Assembly (NCBI GenBank): GCA_947589175.1
Contig: CANPZR010000005.1
Location: 1-30,206 of the forward strand
DNA from: an uncultured Lachnospiraceae bacterium
Lineage (GTDB): Bacteria > Bacillota > Clostridia > Lachnospirales > Lachnospiraceae
Length of the DNA: 30,206 nucleotides
Direction of reading: 5' to 3'
Positions 15,696 to 25,045 of this stretch are shown one piece after another. The notes under the pieces were generated by a model that did not search any database, was not told where the DNA came from, and saw only the letters and a program-made list of their open reading frames with translations. The translations under genes were made by a program, and so were the position numbers. Numbering within the stretch: the first letter of the stretch is position 1; each line of letters opens with the position of its first letter.

Positions 15696-17210
15696 ATGGA
15701 CAGGAATCGTTTGATGGCGAAAAATTTTTTTGTTTCAACCGGATTCGCACTGATTAATTTTTTCCTCGGTATCTTTGAAGTAAAGATATTTTTGGCGCGG
15801 TACGGCGACATTGTAAACGGATTGGTTCAAACAGGAAATCAAGCGTTGGCATATCTGTCGCTGATAGAAAGCGGTATTTGCGCCGCTTTTTTGTACCATC
15901 TGTATCGGCCTCTCAGCCAGGAAGATTATATGCAGGTCTCCAGCCTGTATAATGGCTTTAAAAGAGCAATGCGCCGCGTGACGGTTCTGATGCTCGTGGC
16001 CGCATTTGGCATATGCTCTGTAATGCCGCTGGTCATTAAGGATAAGACGCTATCCTATAGTTTGTCTTTTGGCATATTATCCATGCTCAGTATTCGCTAT
16101 ATTGCGCCTTATGCAATATCATTGGCACCCAAGTATATGTTAATTGCGCACGAAAAGAAATTTCTTGCCGAAATTATAGATGGATTGAAGCTGACCTTAG
16201 TCTATTTTTTGAATATTATCATATTGACTCTTTGGGAGCCTCCGATTTGTATATTGCTTCTGATGAACGTCATGGTTGTATTTTTCACTTGTATTCTATG
16301 CCTGCTTATGATGCGAAAAGAATACGATGGATTGTTGAGAGGAGAAGCTGTACCTGATTTTACGCCAACAAAGATGTCAAAAGATTTACTGGCACATAAT
16401 ATTTCAGGGTTGGCGTTTAACAGTTGCGATAATATCGTGCTGGCTACGATGAGCCCTTCGCTTGTAGCTACAACGATTTACAGCTCCTATAATAAGTTGA
16501 TTTCGAACATTATATCGACTGGGCAGAAAATAATTGAAGGAGCAAATGGCTCGATCGGTATCAAGATTGCAAAGCACGACAGCAATACTTATGACGTATT
16601 TCGAGAGTTGATTTCGTTTTCGCAATACTTTTCATCTATTCTGGCGATCGTAGTTATTGTATGTATCAATAGATTTATAGAGATATGGCTGGGAAACAGT
16701 TATGTTCTCGGAGCGACAGAGGTCTATCTTTTTAGTGGAGGAATCTATGCGGAAATCGTGCTTCGCGCTTATTTGACGGCGCGAAATGCAAAAGGGTTAT
16801 TTCACGAGAGTAGAAATTTTACAATAATCCAATCCGTTGTAAATATCGGACTCTCCGTTATATTGGTAGGGCGTTGGGGAATTGCAGGTGTGCTATTTGG
16901 AACAGTTGTTGGCAGATATTGTATTGCCCTCCCGTGCAATTACCGTTTGGTATATGCTGAAGTTTTCCCCGACGAGGTCTCGAGATGGTGGGAACAGATA
17001 ACTTCACCATTGCTGATCATTGCAATTTCTGCCGGGATCAATATGGCTATGGGTGATTTTTTTAATGGGTTGGATCCTTATATAGATTTAGCATGTCGAA
17101 TCGTTGCGAGCGTAAGCGTGGCAGGGATTGGATGTGGTATATATCAAATGCTTACGGATCGGTGGTTTCTGATATCGTTTCGGAGAATAGTGAATCTGCT
17201 AAAAAAATAA
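15696..17210 (+). CDS. Polysaccharide flippase (Wzx-type, MOP superfamily)
   Basis: A 504-residue membrane protein with about 12-14 hydrophobic helices and short loops. The N-terminus (AKNFFVSTGFALINFFLGIFEVKIFLARYG) and the conserved DNIVLATMSPS segment near the centre are usual for oligosaccharide flippases. It would move undecaprenyl-linked repeat units across the membrane. It directly precedes the polymerase gene, as in Wzx/Wzy-dependent pathways. Confidence 0.85.
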   Translation: MDRNRLMAKNFFVSTGFALINFFLGIFEVKIFLARYGDIVNGLVQTGNQALAYLSLIESGICAAFLYHLYRPLSQEDYMQVSSLYNGFKRAMRRVTVLMLVAAFGICSVMPLVIKDKTLSYSLSFGILSMLSIRYIAPYAISLAPKYMLIAHEKKFLAEIIDGLKLTLVYFLNIIILTLWEPPICILLLMNVMVVFFTCILCLLMMRKEYDGLLRGEAVPDFTPTKMSKDLLAHNISGLAFNSCDNIVLATMSPSLVATTIYSSYNKLISNIISTGQKIIEGANGSIGIKIAKHDSNTYDVFRELISFSQYFSSILAIVVIVCINRFIEIWLGNSYVLGATEVYLFSGGIYAEIVLRAYLTARNAKGLFHESRNFTIIQSVVNIGLSVILVGRWGIAGVLFGTVVGRYCIALPCNYRLVYAEVFPDEVSRWWEQITSPLLIIAISAGINMAMGDFFNGLDPYIDLACRIVASVSVAGIGCGIYQMLTDRWFLISFRRIVNLLKK

Positions 17211-17231
17211 GCGCGAAAGAGAGGAAAAAAG

Positions 17232-18449
17232 ATGAGCGGTACAACTAAGTTCAAGATACATACTTCCTGGTTGGGGATATACTTTTTTTTCGCGGCAGCT
17301 GCATTGCTAATGCCTGTCGGGTTGAGCAATATTATACCTAGCGCCGTTGGGCTTTATCGTATGCTTCAGATGGGTTTTTTTTTAAGCGCTCTTTTGATTG
17401 TTCTTTGGGTTAGAGAGAAGCTAGGCATTATTACTTGGCTCATTATCATATATTATTTGTTTTCATTTTACATGAGTAGAGTGTATTTAGGGAATGATGT
17501 TTCATCTTCGGAAACAATCATTGTAATATCTCTGTCGATTATATGCTCGTTTGGATATCAAAACTACCGAAAGACGTTTCTTAACTCTTTTACGCGTTAT
17601 TTTGAGATTATAGCAGTCGTGCAAATTATACTTCAAATCTTATATCCGAACGGTATGTATGAAAATGAAGGGTATTATCAGAATTGGATTCTAGGATTTA
17701 AGAATATTCCCATCAGATTATTGCTTCCCGGAGCTTGTTTGGAAATCCTTCTTTTTATAGAAAACAATGGATCAAAACAGCTTCCTCAAATTTTCTCTCG
17801 ACCGGTAATATATCTCGTTGCGTTCAGTTACATTGTTTTCACGTCTGAATCGGCGACATCTATCGTGGGATTGTTTGTTTTTTTAGGTCTATTATATTAT
17901 AGTTTTGTACTACATAGAAATTTTCCGAAGGCAATTAACTTTATAAGCATTGCCATAATTTCTATGATTTGTTTTCTGTTGGTATATTTTGCCAGGATTC
18001 AATACTATTTTGATTATTTGATTACAGTTCTGCTGGATAAGAATATGGATTTCACAGGAAGAACTCGCATATGGGATATGGCATTCAAGTTGGTAAAACA
18101 AAATTTATTCATCGGTGTAGGAATGCAATCATCATTGAGAACAATTCTGCGTGGCGCTACTCACGCGCACCAATATTGGCTCAATATACTGCTGACTACA
18201 GGAGTGGCGGGATTTGTGATTCATATATTTATATATGCGATTACTTCTTATCAAGCGAGAGACTTTTTAAAAACAAGCAGCGTAAAAGTATTCATGGTTA
18301 CGATAATAGCTTTCATGATCATGGGTATTGACGAGGCTTTGGTTTATGGCTATATGATATTGCCTTTGCTCGCCATGGCATCGGAATATGGTAAGCAAGA
18401 CAAATTGGTTCGCCTGAAGATTAAGACTATGGATATTCTTGCAGGGTAA
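17232..18449 (+). CDS. O-antigen/capsule polymerase (Wzy/O-antigen ligase family)
   Basis: A 405-residue protein with about ten or more membrane spans. The signature of the Wzy_C family is in the long loop at about 275-325: FTGRTRIWDMAFKLVKQNLF, GVGMQSSL and AHQYWLNILLTTG (conserved R, G and H). It should polymerise repeat units on the outer face of the membrane. Wzy proteins vary strongly in sequence, so linkage specificity cannot be read. Confidence 0.8.
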   Translation: MSGTTKFKIHTSWLGIYFFFAAAALLMPVGLSNIIPSAVGLYRMLQMGFFLSALLIVLWVREKLGIITWLIIIYYLFSFYMSRVYLGNDVSSSETIIVISLSIICSFGYQNYRKTFLNSFTRYFEIIAVVQIILQILYPNGMYENEGYYQNWILGFKNIPIRLLLPGACLEILLFIENNGSKQLPQIFSRPVIYLVAFSYIVFTSESATSIVGLFVFLGLLYYSFVLHRNFPKAINFISIAIISMICFLLVYFARIQYYFDYLITVLLDKNMDFTGRTRIWDMAFKLVKQNLFIGVGMQSSLRTILRGATHAHQYWLNILLTTGVAGFVIHIFIYAITSYQARDFLKTSSVKVFMVTIIAFMIMGIDEALVYGYMILPLLAMASEYGKQDKLVRLKIKTMDILAG

Positions 18450-18465
18450 GGGAAGGAGAAGGATT

Positions 18466-19788
18466 ATGGAACTGTTTGCAAAGTTGCTTAGCAAGGAAGA
18501 AAAACTGGCCGTAGTTGGTTTGGGATATGTTGGTATGCCGATTGCGCATGCTTTTGCCAAGAAGGGCATTGATGTGATCGGCTTTGACTTAAACGGTGCA
18601 AAAATAGAACTCTACAAATCAGGCTTTGACCCAACAAATGAAGTGGGAAATGATGAGATCGCAAAGACAAAAATCTCTTTTACTTCGAATGAAGAAGAGC
18701 TCAAGAAGTCAAAATTTCATATTGTGGCGGTTCCTACGCCAGTTAATATAGATCATACCCCGGATCTTGCCCCAGTAATCTCTGCATCAGAGATTGTTGG
18801 CAGAAATTTGGTTCCTGGAGCAATTGTGGTTTACGAATCGACGGTCTATCCAGGCTGCACAGAAGATGTGTGCATCCCGATACTTGAAAGAGAATCGGGT
18901 CTGAAATGTGGTTTGGATTTCAAAGTTGGCTATAGCCCAGAGCGCATCAATCCCGGAGATAAGAACCATAGATTGGAAAATATAAAAAAAGTGGTTTCTG
19001 GCATTGACGGGGAGTCCTTGCAGGAAATCGCGTCCATCTATGGTATTGTCATAGAAGCGGGAACTTATTCGGTTTCAAATATTCGAACTGCAGAAGCCAT
19101 TAAAGTTGTTGAGAACAGCCAGCGCGACATTAACATTGCCTTTATGAATGAATTGGCAATGGTTTTCGACCGTATGGATATTGATACAAATGAAGTCGTT
19201 GACGGAATGAATACCAAGTGGAATGCATTGGGATTCCGCCCCGGTTTGGTAGGCGGCCATTGCATAGGCGTGGATCCTTACTATTTTACGTATGAAGCCG
19301 AGAAGTTGGGTTATCACAGCCAAATCATATTGAATGGGCGCATTGTGAATGACGGTATGGGAACATATATAGCAGATGCGACCGTAAAGCAGCTTATCCT
19401 TGCCAAAAAGGCGCCCAGGAAGTGCAAAGTGGCTGTTTTCGGTCTGACATTCAAAGAAAATTGCCCCGATATTCGAAACAGCAAAGTTGTGGATGTTTTC
19501 AAACGATTGCAAGAGTATGGCATTTCGCCTTGTGTGGTTGATCCTTGGGCCGACCCGGATGATGTTTTTCGGGAATACCAGTTGGAACTGACGCCGTTTG
19601 AAAATGTGAAGGATATGGATTGTTGCATTATTGCGGTTAAGCATCGCGAGTTTAGCAATATATCATTGGAAACGTTAAAGACTAAGTTTAGGCCGGGTCC
19701 AGATCAGGAAAAGGTTTTAATTGATGTGAAAGGATTGTATCCTGTTGAGACGCTGCGAAACGCTGGCCTTCGATACTGGAGATTGTGA
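18466..19788 (+). CDS. Nucleotide-sugar dehydrogenase (WbpO/TviB-like UDP-HexNAc 6-dehydrogenase)
   Basis: A 440-residue NAD-dependent dehydrogenase. The NAD site is VVGLGYVGMPIAHAF (GxGYVG at 18-23); catalytic Cys is C266 in GLVGGHCIGVDPYYF, followed by the substrate loop FGLTFKENCPDIRNSK near residue 325. The GHCIGVDPYY variant is typical of the WbpO/TviB/CapL group that oxidises UDP-GalNAc or UDP-GlcNAc to the uronic acid rather than UDP-glucose. So the capsule probably contains a HexNAc uronic acid (inference). The ATG at 18466 has GGAAGGAGAAGG; it overlaps neither neighbour from this start. Confidence 0.85.
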   Translation: MELFAKLLSKEEKLAVVGLGYVGMPIAHAFAKKGIDVIGFDLNGAKIELYKSGFDPTNEVGNDEIAKTKISFTSNEEELKKSKFHIVAVPTPVNIDHTPDLAPVISASEIVGRNLVPGAIVVYESTVYPGCTEDVCIPILERESGLKCGLDFKVGYSPERINPGDKNHRLENIKKVVSGIDGESLQEIASIYGIVIEAGTYSVSNIRTAEAIKVVENSQRDINIAFMNELAMVFDRMDIDTNEVVDGMNTKWNALGFRPGLVGGHCIGVDPYYFTYEAEKLGYHSQIILNGRIVNDGMGTYIADATVKQLILAKKAPRKCKVAVFGLTFKENCPDIRNSKVVDVFKRLQEYGISPCVVDPWADPDDVFREYQLELTPFENVKDMDCCIIAVKHREFSNISLETLKTKFRPGPDQEKVLIDVKGLYPVETLRNAGLRYWRL

Positions 19789-19861
19789 TGTTGGCTGATT
19801 TGATGACTTTCACAAGGAAGGAGAAGCAAACGACTCTATTGAGAAGATTGCATAACAATGT

Positions 19862-20913
19862 ATGAAGCAAATAAAATGTGCCATAAAGGCTTTTGCTGCG
19901 CTCATCCTTGCATGTGTTTTAATGAATGGAATATGCACAGTGTATTACCATTATCCTTATTGGTTTGATCGTTCCGTAAATGCGACGCTTTCGATTTGGA
20001 GACCAAAAGCATTTATACTGCAAGGCAGAGAAGGGTTCGGTTATCATACTGTGGATGGAAACGGGTATGTTAATGAAGATCTACCATTAAGGGAGGGGGG
20101 TACGTGCTTGTTTTAGGCTCATCTCACACACAAGGGAAGGAAGTGGAAAGTGGAAAAAGATATACAGATATTCTAAACGACTTACTTTGTACTGCAAATG
20201 ACAAGGCAAGATCATTGGAAGTATACAATATGGGCGCCGATGGACATCATTATCCGGATCTTGTATCTGGGTTTGAGGCTGCAATTAAAGAGTTTCCAGA
20301 ATCTTCCTGTGTTGTATTGGAAACTGGGAGCACTGATTTTGAGATAGAAGAATTAAAAGCGGCTCTTACTTCAAGATCATATGATGACACACAAACCGGT
20401 TCACAGTTAGTGGGTTCAATGAGCACATCTTTAAAAGCCAAGGCGTTTGTGAAAGAAAACCTCCCGTTGATTTTGTGCCTTAAAAATAAGGTGTCTAATT
20501 CTGATATTCGTTTTAATGGCGCATTTGGTTTGTTTAATTCTATCACGACTCCGCCGTCAGATATGCCGTATGATGAAGATGCCTATTATTATGCCGTCAA
20601 AGCAACTGTGGAGAAGATGGCACATATCTATGACGGGAAGATAGTTATTATGTATCATCATGCGATGAAGCTAAATTGCGATGGAAGTCTCGAGAAGGAT
20701 AATGAAAAAACATATGATGCATTTAAACGAGCTGTTGAAGATGCAGGCGTAGTCTTCCTCGATTTACAGAACGCTTTTTTACAGGCGTATGACCGATATG
20801 ATGTCTTGCCTTATGGGTTTAATAATACATCGCCTGGAACAGGCCATATGAATCAGTACGGGCATCAAATTGCAGCGCATGAGTTATATGCTGTTCTGAA
20901 AAGGAGGCGATAA
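19862..20913 (+). pseudogene. Membrane-anchored SGNH (AlgJ/X-like) protein, frameshifted at a G6 tract
   Basis: Two adjacent frames form one protein. The first (19862-20116) has an N-terminal membrane anchor (AFAALILACVLMNGICTVYY) and a segment ending NGYVNEDLPLREGG. The second carries the SGNH hydrolase/transferase core: VLVLGSSHTQ (block I), NMGADGHHYPD, LETGSTDF (block III) and GHMNQYGH near the end. The change of frame falls at six G (20095-20100); seven G restores one ~350-residue protein. It is followed after two bases by an MBOAT gene, the normal pairing for polysaccharide O-acetylation. A GTG at 20104 behind the G-rich GGGAGGGGGG could start the catalytic half alone, without its anchor. 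Confidence 0.8.
20095..20100 (+). repeat. Poly-G (G6) tract at the SGNH frameshift
   Basis: Six G in GGGAGGGGGG at the frame change; one more G restores the frame. The same tract resembles a ribosome site for GTG 20104. Confidence 0.85.
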
Positions 20914-20915
20914 TA

Positions 20916-22316
20916 ATGCAGTTTGTTTCTATACAGTTCTTTTTCTATTTTGTGCTGCTGATAGCAGCTTTGAAAATAAGCAAACAAGAAAACACACGTC
21001 AATGGGTGCTTCTTTTCGCCAGTTATATCTTTTATGCCTATTGGGATTACAGATTCCTTGCATTGCTATTGATCCAAACATGTGTGGCGTATTTCACTGG
21101 ACTATTTCTTGCGCAAAATAGTAACTCTAAAGGAGCTCTCGTTGGCGGCATCACAGCTACATTGATTGTATTGGGGTTCTTTAAGTATTTTAACTTCTTT
21201 ATTGAAACTTTCTGTAGAGTGTTTTCTATCGCAAACACATTCAGTTTAAGTATTATTTTGCCAACAGGAATTTCATTTTATACATTTCAAGCAATCAGTT
21301 ATATGGTTGATATATATCGTGGGATCATACCGGCAGAATGTTCTTTCAAGAGAATTGCAGTTTATATTGGATTTTTTCCCCAAATTATGTCGGGTCCCAT
21401 TGTAAAAGCGCATGACTTTCTGCCACAACTTCAGCACGAACATAGAGTACAGAAAGAGAATCTCATACAGGGAGGTCAAATATTCCTGTTTGGTGTAGTA
21501 AAAAAGTTTGTAATTGCAGACCGTCTTGGTGTATGCGTTGATGCTATATACAATGCACCTGCCGCTTACAGTTGGACGGCTATTTTGATTGCGGTTTTTA
21601 CATATTCATTCCAGATATATTGTGACTTTTCTGGTTATTCGGATATGGCCATAGGGATTGGGAAAGCTTTAGGATATGATTTGGGTAGGAACTTTAACTG
21701 CCCCTATATTGTATCAAGTCCATCAGATTTTTGGAGAAGGTGGCATATCAGCCTATCCAGCTGGTTTAAAGAATATGTATACTTCCCTCTTGGGGGAAAT
21801 CGAAAAGGGTTATCGAGAACTTTACTGAATCTTATGATCGTAATGCTACTTAGTGGGTTATGGCACGGCGCCTCATGGACATTTGTGTTTTGGGGAGCGC
21901 TACACGGGATTGCTTCCGTTATGCAAAAGCTTTTCAATGAATGTTATAAGAAATCTGGCCAGCAGCATACCAACAGTAGGACGAAGTACATATTATGTGT
22001 TCTTGCTAACTTTGTTTTTGTTAGTTTTTGTTGGATACCTTTTCGAGCAAGTTCGTTTGAGAATATGTTTGCTGTTATAAAGGGACTTGCTACATTGCAA
22101 GCGGGAATCCGATATGTATATGCTTATGCTGTTGTATATGTGGGAATCTGCGTGCTAAGCACGGTTTATGTAGCTGTTCGAAGAAATGGGAATGCCGAAT
22201 ACCCTCAATTGAATTTCACGAAATTCAGTTCATGGGTTCTTTTATGGTTGGTATTGTTAGTGGTAGTTGTTTTTTCCTATGAGGGGAATATAGCATTTAT
22301 ATATTCTCAGTTTTAG
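20916..22316 (+). CDS. MBOAT-family O-acyltransferase (AlgI-like)
   Basis: A 466-residue polytopic membrane protein of the MBOAT family. Typical motifs are seen in order: FASYIFYAYWDYRF, LPTGISFYTFQAISYMVDIYRG, GFFPQIMSGPI, FQIYCDFSGYSDMAIGIGKALG, PSDFWRRWHISLSSWFKEYVY and the catalytic-His motif LSGLWHGASWTF. AlgI-type proteins carry acyl groups (usually acetyl) across the membrane to an SGNH partner that acetylates the glycan; the gene just upstream is that partner. Last gene of the AT-rich capsule block. Confidence 0.92.
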   Translation: MQFVSIQFFFYFVLLIAALKISKQENTRQWVLLFASYIFYAYWDYRFLALLLIQTCVAYFTGLFLAQNSNSKGALVGGITATLIVLGFFKYFNFFIETFCRVFSIANTFSLSIILPTGISFYTFQAISYMVDIYRGIIPAECSFKRIAVYIGFFPQIMSGPIVKAHDFLPQLQHEHRVQKENLIQGGQIFLFGVVKKFVIADRLGVCVDAIYNAPAAYSWTAILIAVFTYSFQIYCDFSGYSDMAIGIGKALGYDLGRNFNCPYIVSSPSDFWRRWHISLSSWFKEYVYFPLGGNRKGLSRTLLNLMIVMLLSGLWHGASWTFVFWGALHGIASVMQKLFNECYKKSGQQHTNSRTKYILCVLANFVFVSFCWIPFRASSFENMFAVIKGLATLQAGIRYVYAYAVVYVGICVLSTVYVAVRRNGNAEYPQLNFTKFSSWVLLWLVLLVVVVFSYEGNIAFIYSQF

Positions 22317-22549
22317 GATATGAAGTATTATGCTTTGTGACATAGGCACTAACGGCGAGATAGCTTTTTGCAAAGACGGAAATCTAGCGGATTGTGAAAG
22401 AAGCCGTCCCAGTCAATCTCGGAGGCAATCCGGATTTTAACGAGCGCTTCGTCGATCATCTTTATTTTTGATTCTAAAATGGACAACGATCGGTAAAACG
22501 AGCGTTTTTGTTTGCCACTTTGTTCACAAAAACGAAAGGAGACACGTTC
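22317..22549. other. Intergenic junction between the capsule block and the lic module
   Basis: No clear gene. A minus-strand frame of 36 codons (22459-22349, MIDEALVKIRIASEIDWDGF...) extends open upstream without a start and looks like a decayed coding tail, family unknown. A 9-bp inverted repeat, CGTTTTTGT (22503-22511) and ACAAAAACG (22526-22534), sits just ahead of the ribosome site of the next gene. GC content rises from here on, which suggests that the lic module has a different origin. Confidence 0.4.
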
Positions 22550-24328
22550 ATGAATTTACAGGAATCAAACATTTTGCGAACACTGCTCAAAGAGCCGTTT
22601 GTCAATCAGCGCATTTTGGCGGAGGCGTCCGGGCACAGCCTTGGCATTGTGAACCGGTCTCTGCGGTCATTGATTGAAAAAGGCTATCTCAACGAAGCCG
22701 CGCAGCTGACGGGGAAAGCAAGGGCGGAGATAAAGGAAAAAGCGCCCCGCAATGCCATTATTCTGGCAGCGGGTTTTGGCATGAGAATGGTTCCGATCAA
22801 TCTCTCGACGCCGAAAGCGCTTCTGGAAGTCAACGGCGAAAAGCTGATTGACCGCCTGATCAGGCAGCTAAAGGAGGCCGGTGTGAATGATATAACTGTG
22901 GTGGTCGGATTTATGAAGGAATCGTTTGAATATCTGATTGACGAGTACGGCGTGGAACTGGTTGTCAACGAGGAATACGCCATAAAAAATAATCTCCATT
23001 CCCTGGCTCTCGTTGCTGACCGTATTCACAACACTTACATTGTTCCCTGCGATATCTGGTGCGACAGCAATCCGTTTGATCCGACGGAACTATATAGCTG
23101 GTATATGGTCAATGATCTCATAGAGGAGGAGTCGGATGTGCGGGTTACCAGGAAAATGGAGCTCGCCATCATCCCGGAAAAAAGCGCCGGAAATGCGATG
23201 ATTGGCATTACATATCTGCTGGAACCGGAAGCGTCGGCTGTGCGTGAGAGGCTTAAAGTGATGGATATTGAAAAATATGCGGACTGTTTTTGGGAGGAAA
23301 CCTTGTACGCAAAAGACCGCATGATTGTCCGCGCGAGGGTTGTAAAAAGCACGGATGTGACAGAGATCAACACCTATGAGCAGCTCCGCGATCTTGACTC
23401 CGATTCCAATCAGCTCCAGTCAGATGCTATCAAGACGATTGCAAAGGCGCTCAAATGTAAAGAAGATGAGATAACAGATATCAGCGTTCTGAAAAAAGGA
23501 ATGACGAACCGCAGTTTTCTTTTCAGCGCAAAGGGCGGGAAATATATCATGCGGATCCCCGGCGAAGGCACGGACCAGCTGATCGACCGTGAGCAGGAGG
23601 CCGAGGTGTTCCGGGCTTTATCGGGTCTTGGGCTTTGCGACGATCCTGTTTATATCAATCCGAAAAACGGGTATAAGATAACAAAATTTCTGGATGGCGT
23701 CAGAGTGTGCGACACAAATAATGTGGGGGAGCTGCGAAAGTGCATGAAGCTGCTCTCAGATTTTCACAAAATGAAATTAAGTGTTCCGCACACATTCGAC
23801 ATTTTCGGGCAGATCGAATTTTATGAATCACTGTGGGACGGCAGGCCTTCCATGTACCGCGATTATAAAAAAACAAAAGAAAATGTGTTTTCCCTGAAGG
23901 AATATATTGAAAAGACAAGGACTGACTGGTGTCTGACACATATTGATGCTGTGCCGGACAATTTTCTTTTTTATGACACTCCGGATGGCGAGGCCTTGCA
24001 GCTTACTGACTGGGAATATGCCGGGATGCAGGATCCCCATGTGGATATTGCGATGTTCTGTATTTACAGCCTTTACAACAAGCGTCAGGTGGACAGGCTT
24101 ATCAGTATTTATTTTGAGGAATCCGGAGAAAAATGCACGTCTGCAATTCGCGCAAAAATCTATTGCTATATCGCCGTCTGCGGCCTTTTGTGGTCGAACT
24201 GGTGCGAGTTCAAGAGCCATCTTGGCGTGGAATTTGGGGAATACAGCTTGCGGCAGTACCGGTATGCAAAAGACTATTACAAGAATGCGATGGAAGAAAT
24301 GAAGAAAGAGGGTGATGAAAACGAATAA
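22550..24328 (+). CDS. Fusion: winged HTH + LicC-like cytidylyltransferase + LicA-like choline kinase
   Basis: A 592-residue three-domain protein. Residues 1-60 look like a MarR-type winged helix (QRILAEASGHSLGIVNRSLR). Residues about 67-295 form a nucleotidyltransferase (AIILAAGFGMRMVPINLSTP, with K89; VVVGF; VPCDIWCDSNPF). Residues about 320-592 form a LicA/choline-kinase fold: MTNRSFLF, IMRIPGEGT, then H464-I-D466 in THIDAVPDNFLFY and LTDWEYAGMQDPHVDIAMF. Together these could phosphorylate choline and activate it as CDP-choline in one polypeptide. ATG at 22550 has AAAGGAGA upstream. The HTH may sense a product or bind the lic promoter; that is unproven. The stop overlaps the start of licC. 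Confidence 0.85.
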   Translation: MNLQESNILRTLLKEPFVNQRILAEASGHSLGIVNRSLRSLIEKGYLNEAAQLTGKARAEIKEKAPRNAIILAAGFGMRMVPINLSTPKALLEVNGEKLIDRLIRQLKEAGVNDITVVVGFMKESFEYLIDEYGVELVVNEEYAIKNNLHSLALVADRIHNTYIVPCDIWCDSNPFDPTELYSWYMVNDLIEEESDVRVTRKMELAIIPEKSAGNAMIGITYLLEPEASAVRERLKVMDIEKYADCFWEETLYAKDRMIVRARVVKSTDVTEINTYEQLRDLDSDSNQLQSDAIKTIAKALKCKEDEITDISVLKKGMTNRSFLFSAKGGKYIMRIPGEGTDQLIDREQEAEVFRALSGLGLCDDPVYINPKNGYKITKFLDGVRVCDTNNVGELRKCMKLLSDFHKMKLSVPHTFDIFGQIEFYESLWDGRPSMYRDYKKTKENVFSLKEYIEKTRTDWCLTHIDAVPDNFLFYDTPDGEALQLTDWEYAGMQDPHVDIAMFCIYSLYNKRQVDRLISIYFEESGEKCTSAIRAKIYCYIAVCGLLWSNWCEFKSHLGVEFGEYSLRQYRYAKDYYKNAMEEMKKEGDENE

Positions 24329-25031
24329 GGTTAAGAGAGCGATTATAATGGCTGCCGGGAAGGGAGAACGCCTCCGTCCCATTACTCTGACAATACCAAA
24401 ACCGCTTGTTACTGTTAATGGAAAAAGAATGATAGATTCTGTTATTGACAGCCTTCACCGTAACGGAATATTTGAAATCTGCATAGTCGTAGGATATCTG
24501 AAAGAACAGTTCAAAAAGCTCATGGACAGGTACAGCGGGATAACTATTATAGACAATCCGTATTATGAGACCTGCAATAATATTTCGTCGCTTTATATGG
24601 CAAGAGAGTATCTTGAAGACGCTGTTATTCTTGACGGGGATCAGATTATTTATAGTGATGAAATTCTTTCGCCGGAGTTTGAACGTTCCGGATATAACGC
24701 CGTGTGGACGGATGAATACACGGACGAATGGCTGATGGATGTTCAGAATGGAATCGTTACAGGATGTTCGAGGACCGGCGGCTCACATGGCTGGCAGCTA
24801 TACAGCATATCAAGATGGAACGCCGAAGACGGCAGGAGGCTGAGAGAGCATCTTGAAATAGAATTTGAGCAGAAGAAAAACCGGCAGATCTATTGGGACG
24901 ATGTTCCCATGTTCTGCTATCCTGGTGAATACCGCCTTGGCGTCAGGGAGATGCACAGGGATGATATAGTTGAAGTAGACAGCATTGCTGAACTGGTAAA
25001 ACTGGACAGCAGCTACAGAATTTATTTATGA
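24315..25031 (+). CDS. licC: Phosphocholine cytidylyltransferase (LicC-like)
   Basis: A 238-residue nucleotidyltransferase with AIIMAAGKGERLRPITLTIP (nucleotide loop, PKP lysine), VVGYLKEQF and the metal-binding LDGDQIIY. It should make CDP-choline from CTP and phosphocholine in the cytoplasm. It overlaps the fusion gene by 14 bases. Because the fusion already has a LicC-like domain, one of the two may use another phospho-alcohol or nucleotide. A GTG at 24312 is an alternative start. Confidence 0.85.
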   Translation: MKTNKVKRAIIMAAGKGERLRPITLTIPKPLVTVNGKRMIDSVIDSLHRNGIFEICIVVGYLKEQFKKLMDRYSGITIIDNPYYETCNNISSLYMAREYLEDAVILDGDQIIYSDEILSPEFERSGYNAVWTDEYTDEWLMDVQNGIVTGCSRTGGSHGWQLYSISRWNAEDGRRLREHLEIEFEQKKNRQIYWDDVPMFCYPGEYRLGVREMHRDDIVEVDSIAELVKLDSSYRIYL

Positions 25032-25045
25032 TGGAGGTTAAAAAG

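Noticed and set aside
22503..22534. The 9-bp inverted repeat before the lic fusion gene as a terminator
   Set aside because: No T run follows and it sits immediately before the ribosome site; an operator or leader structure is possible but unsupported.
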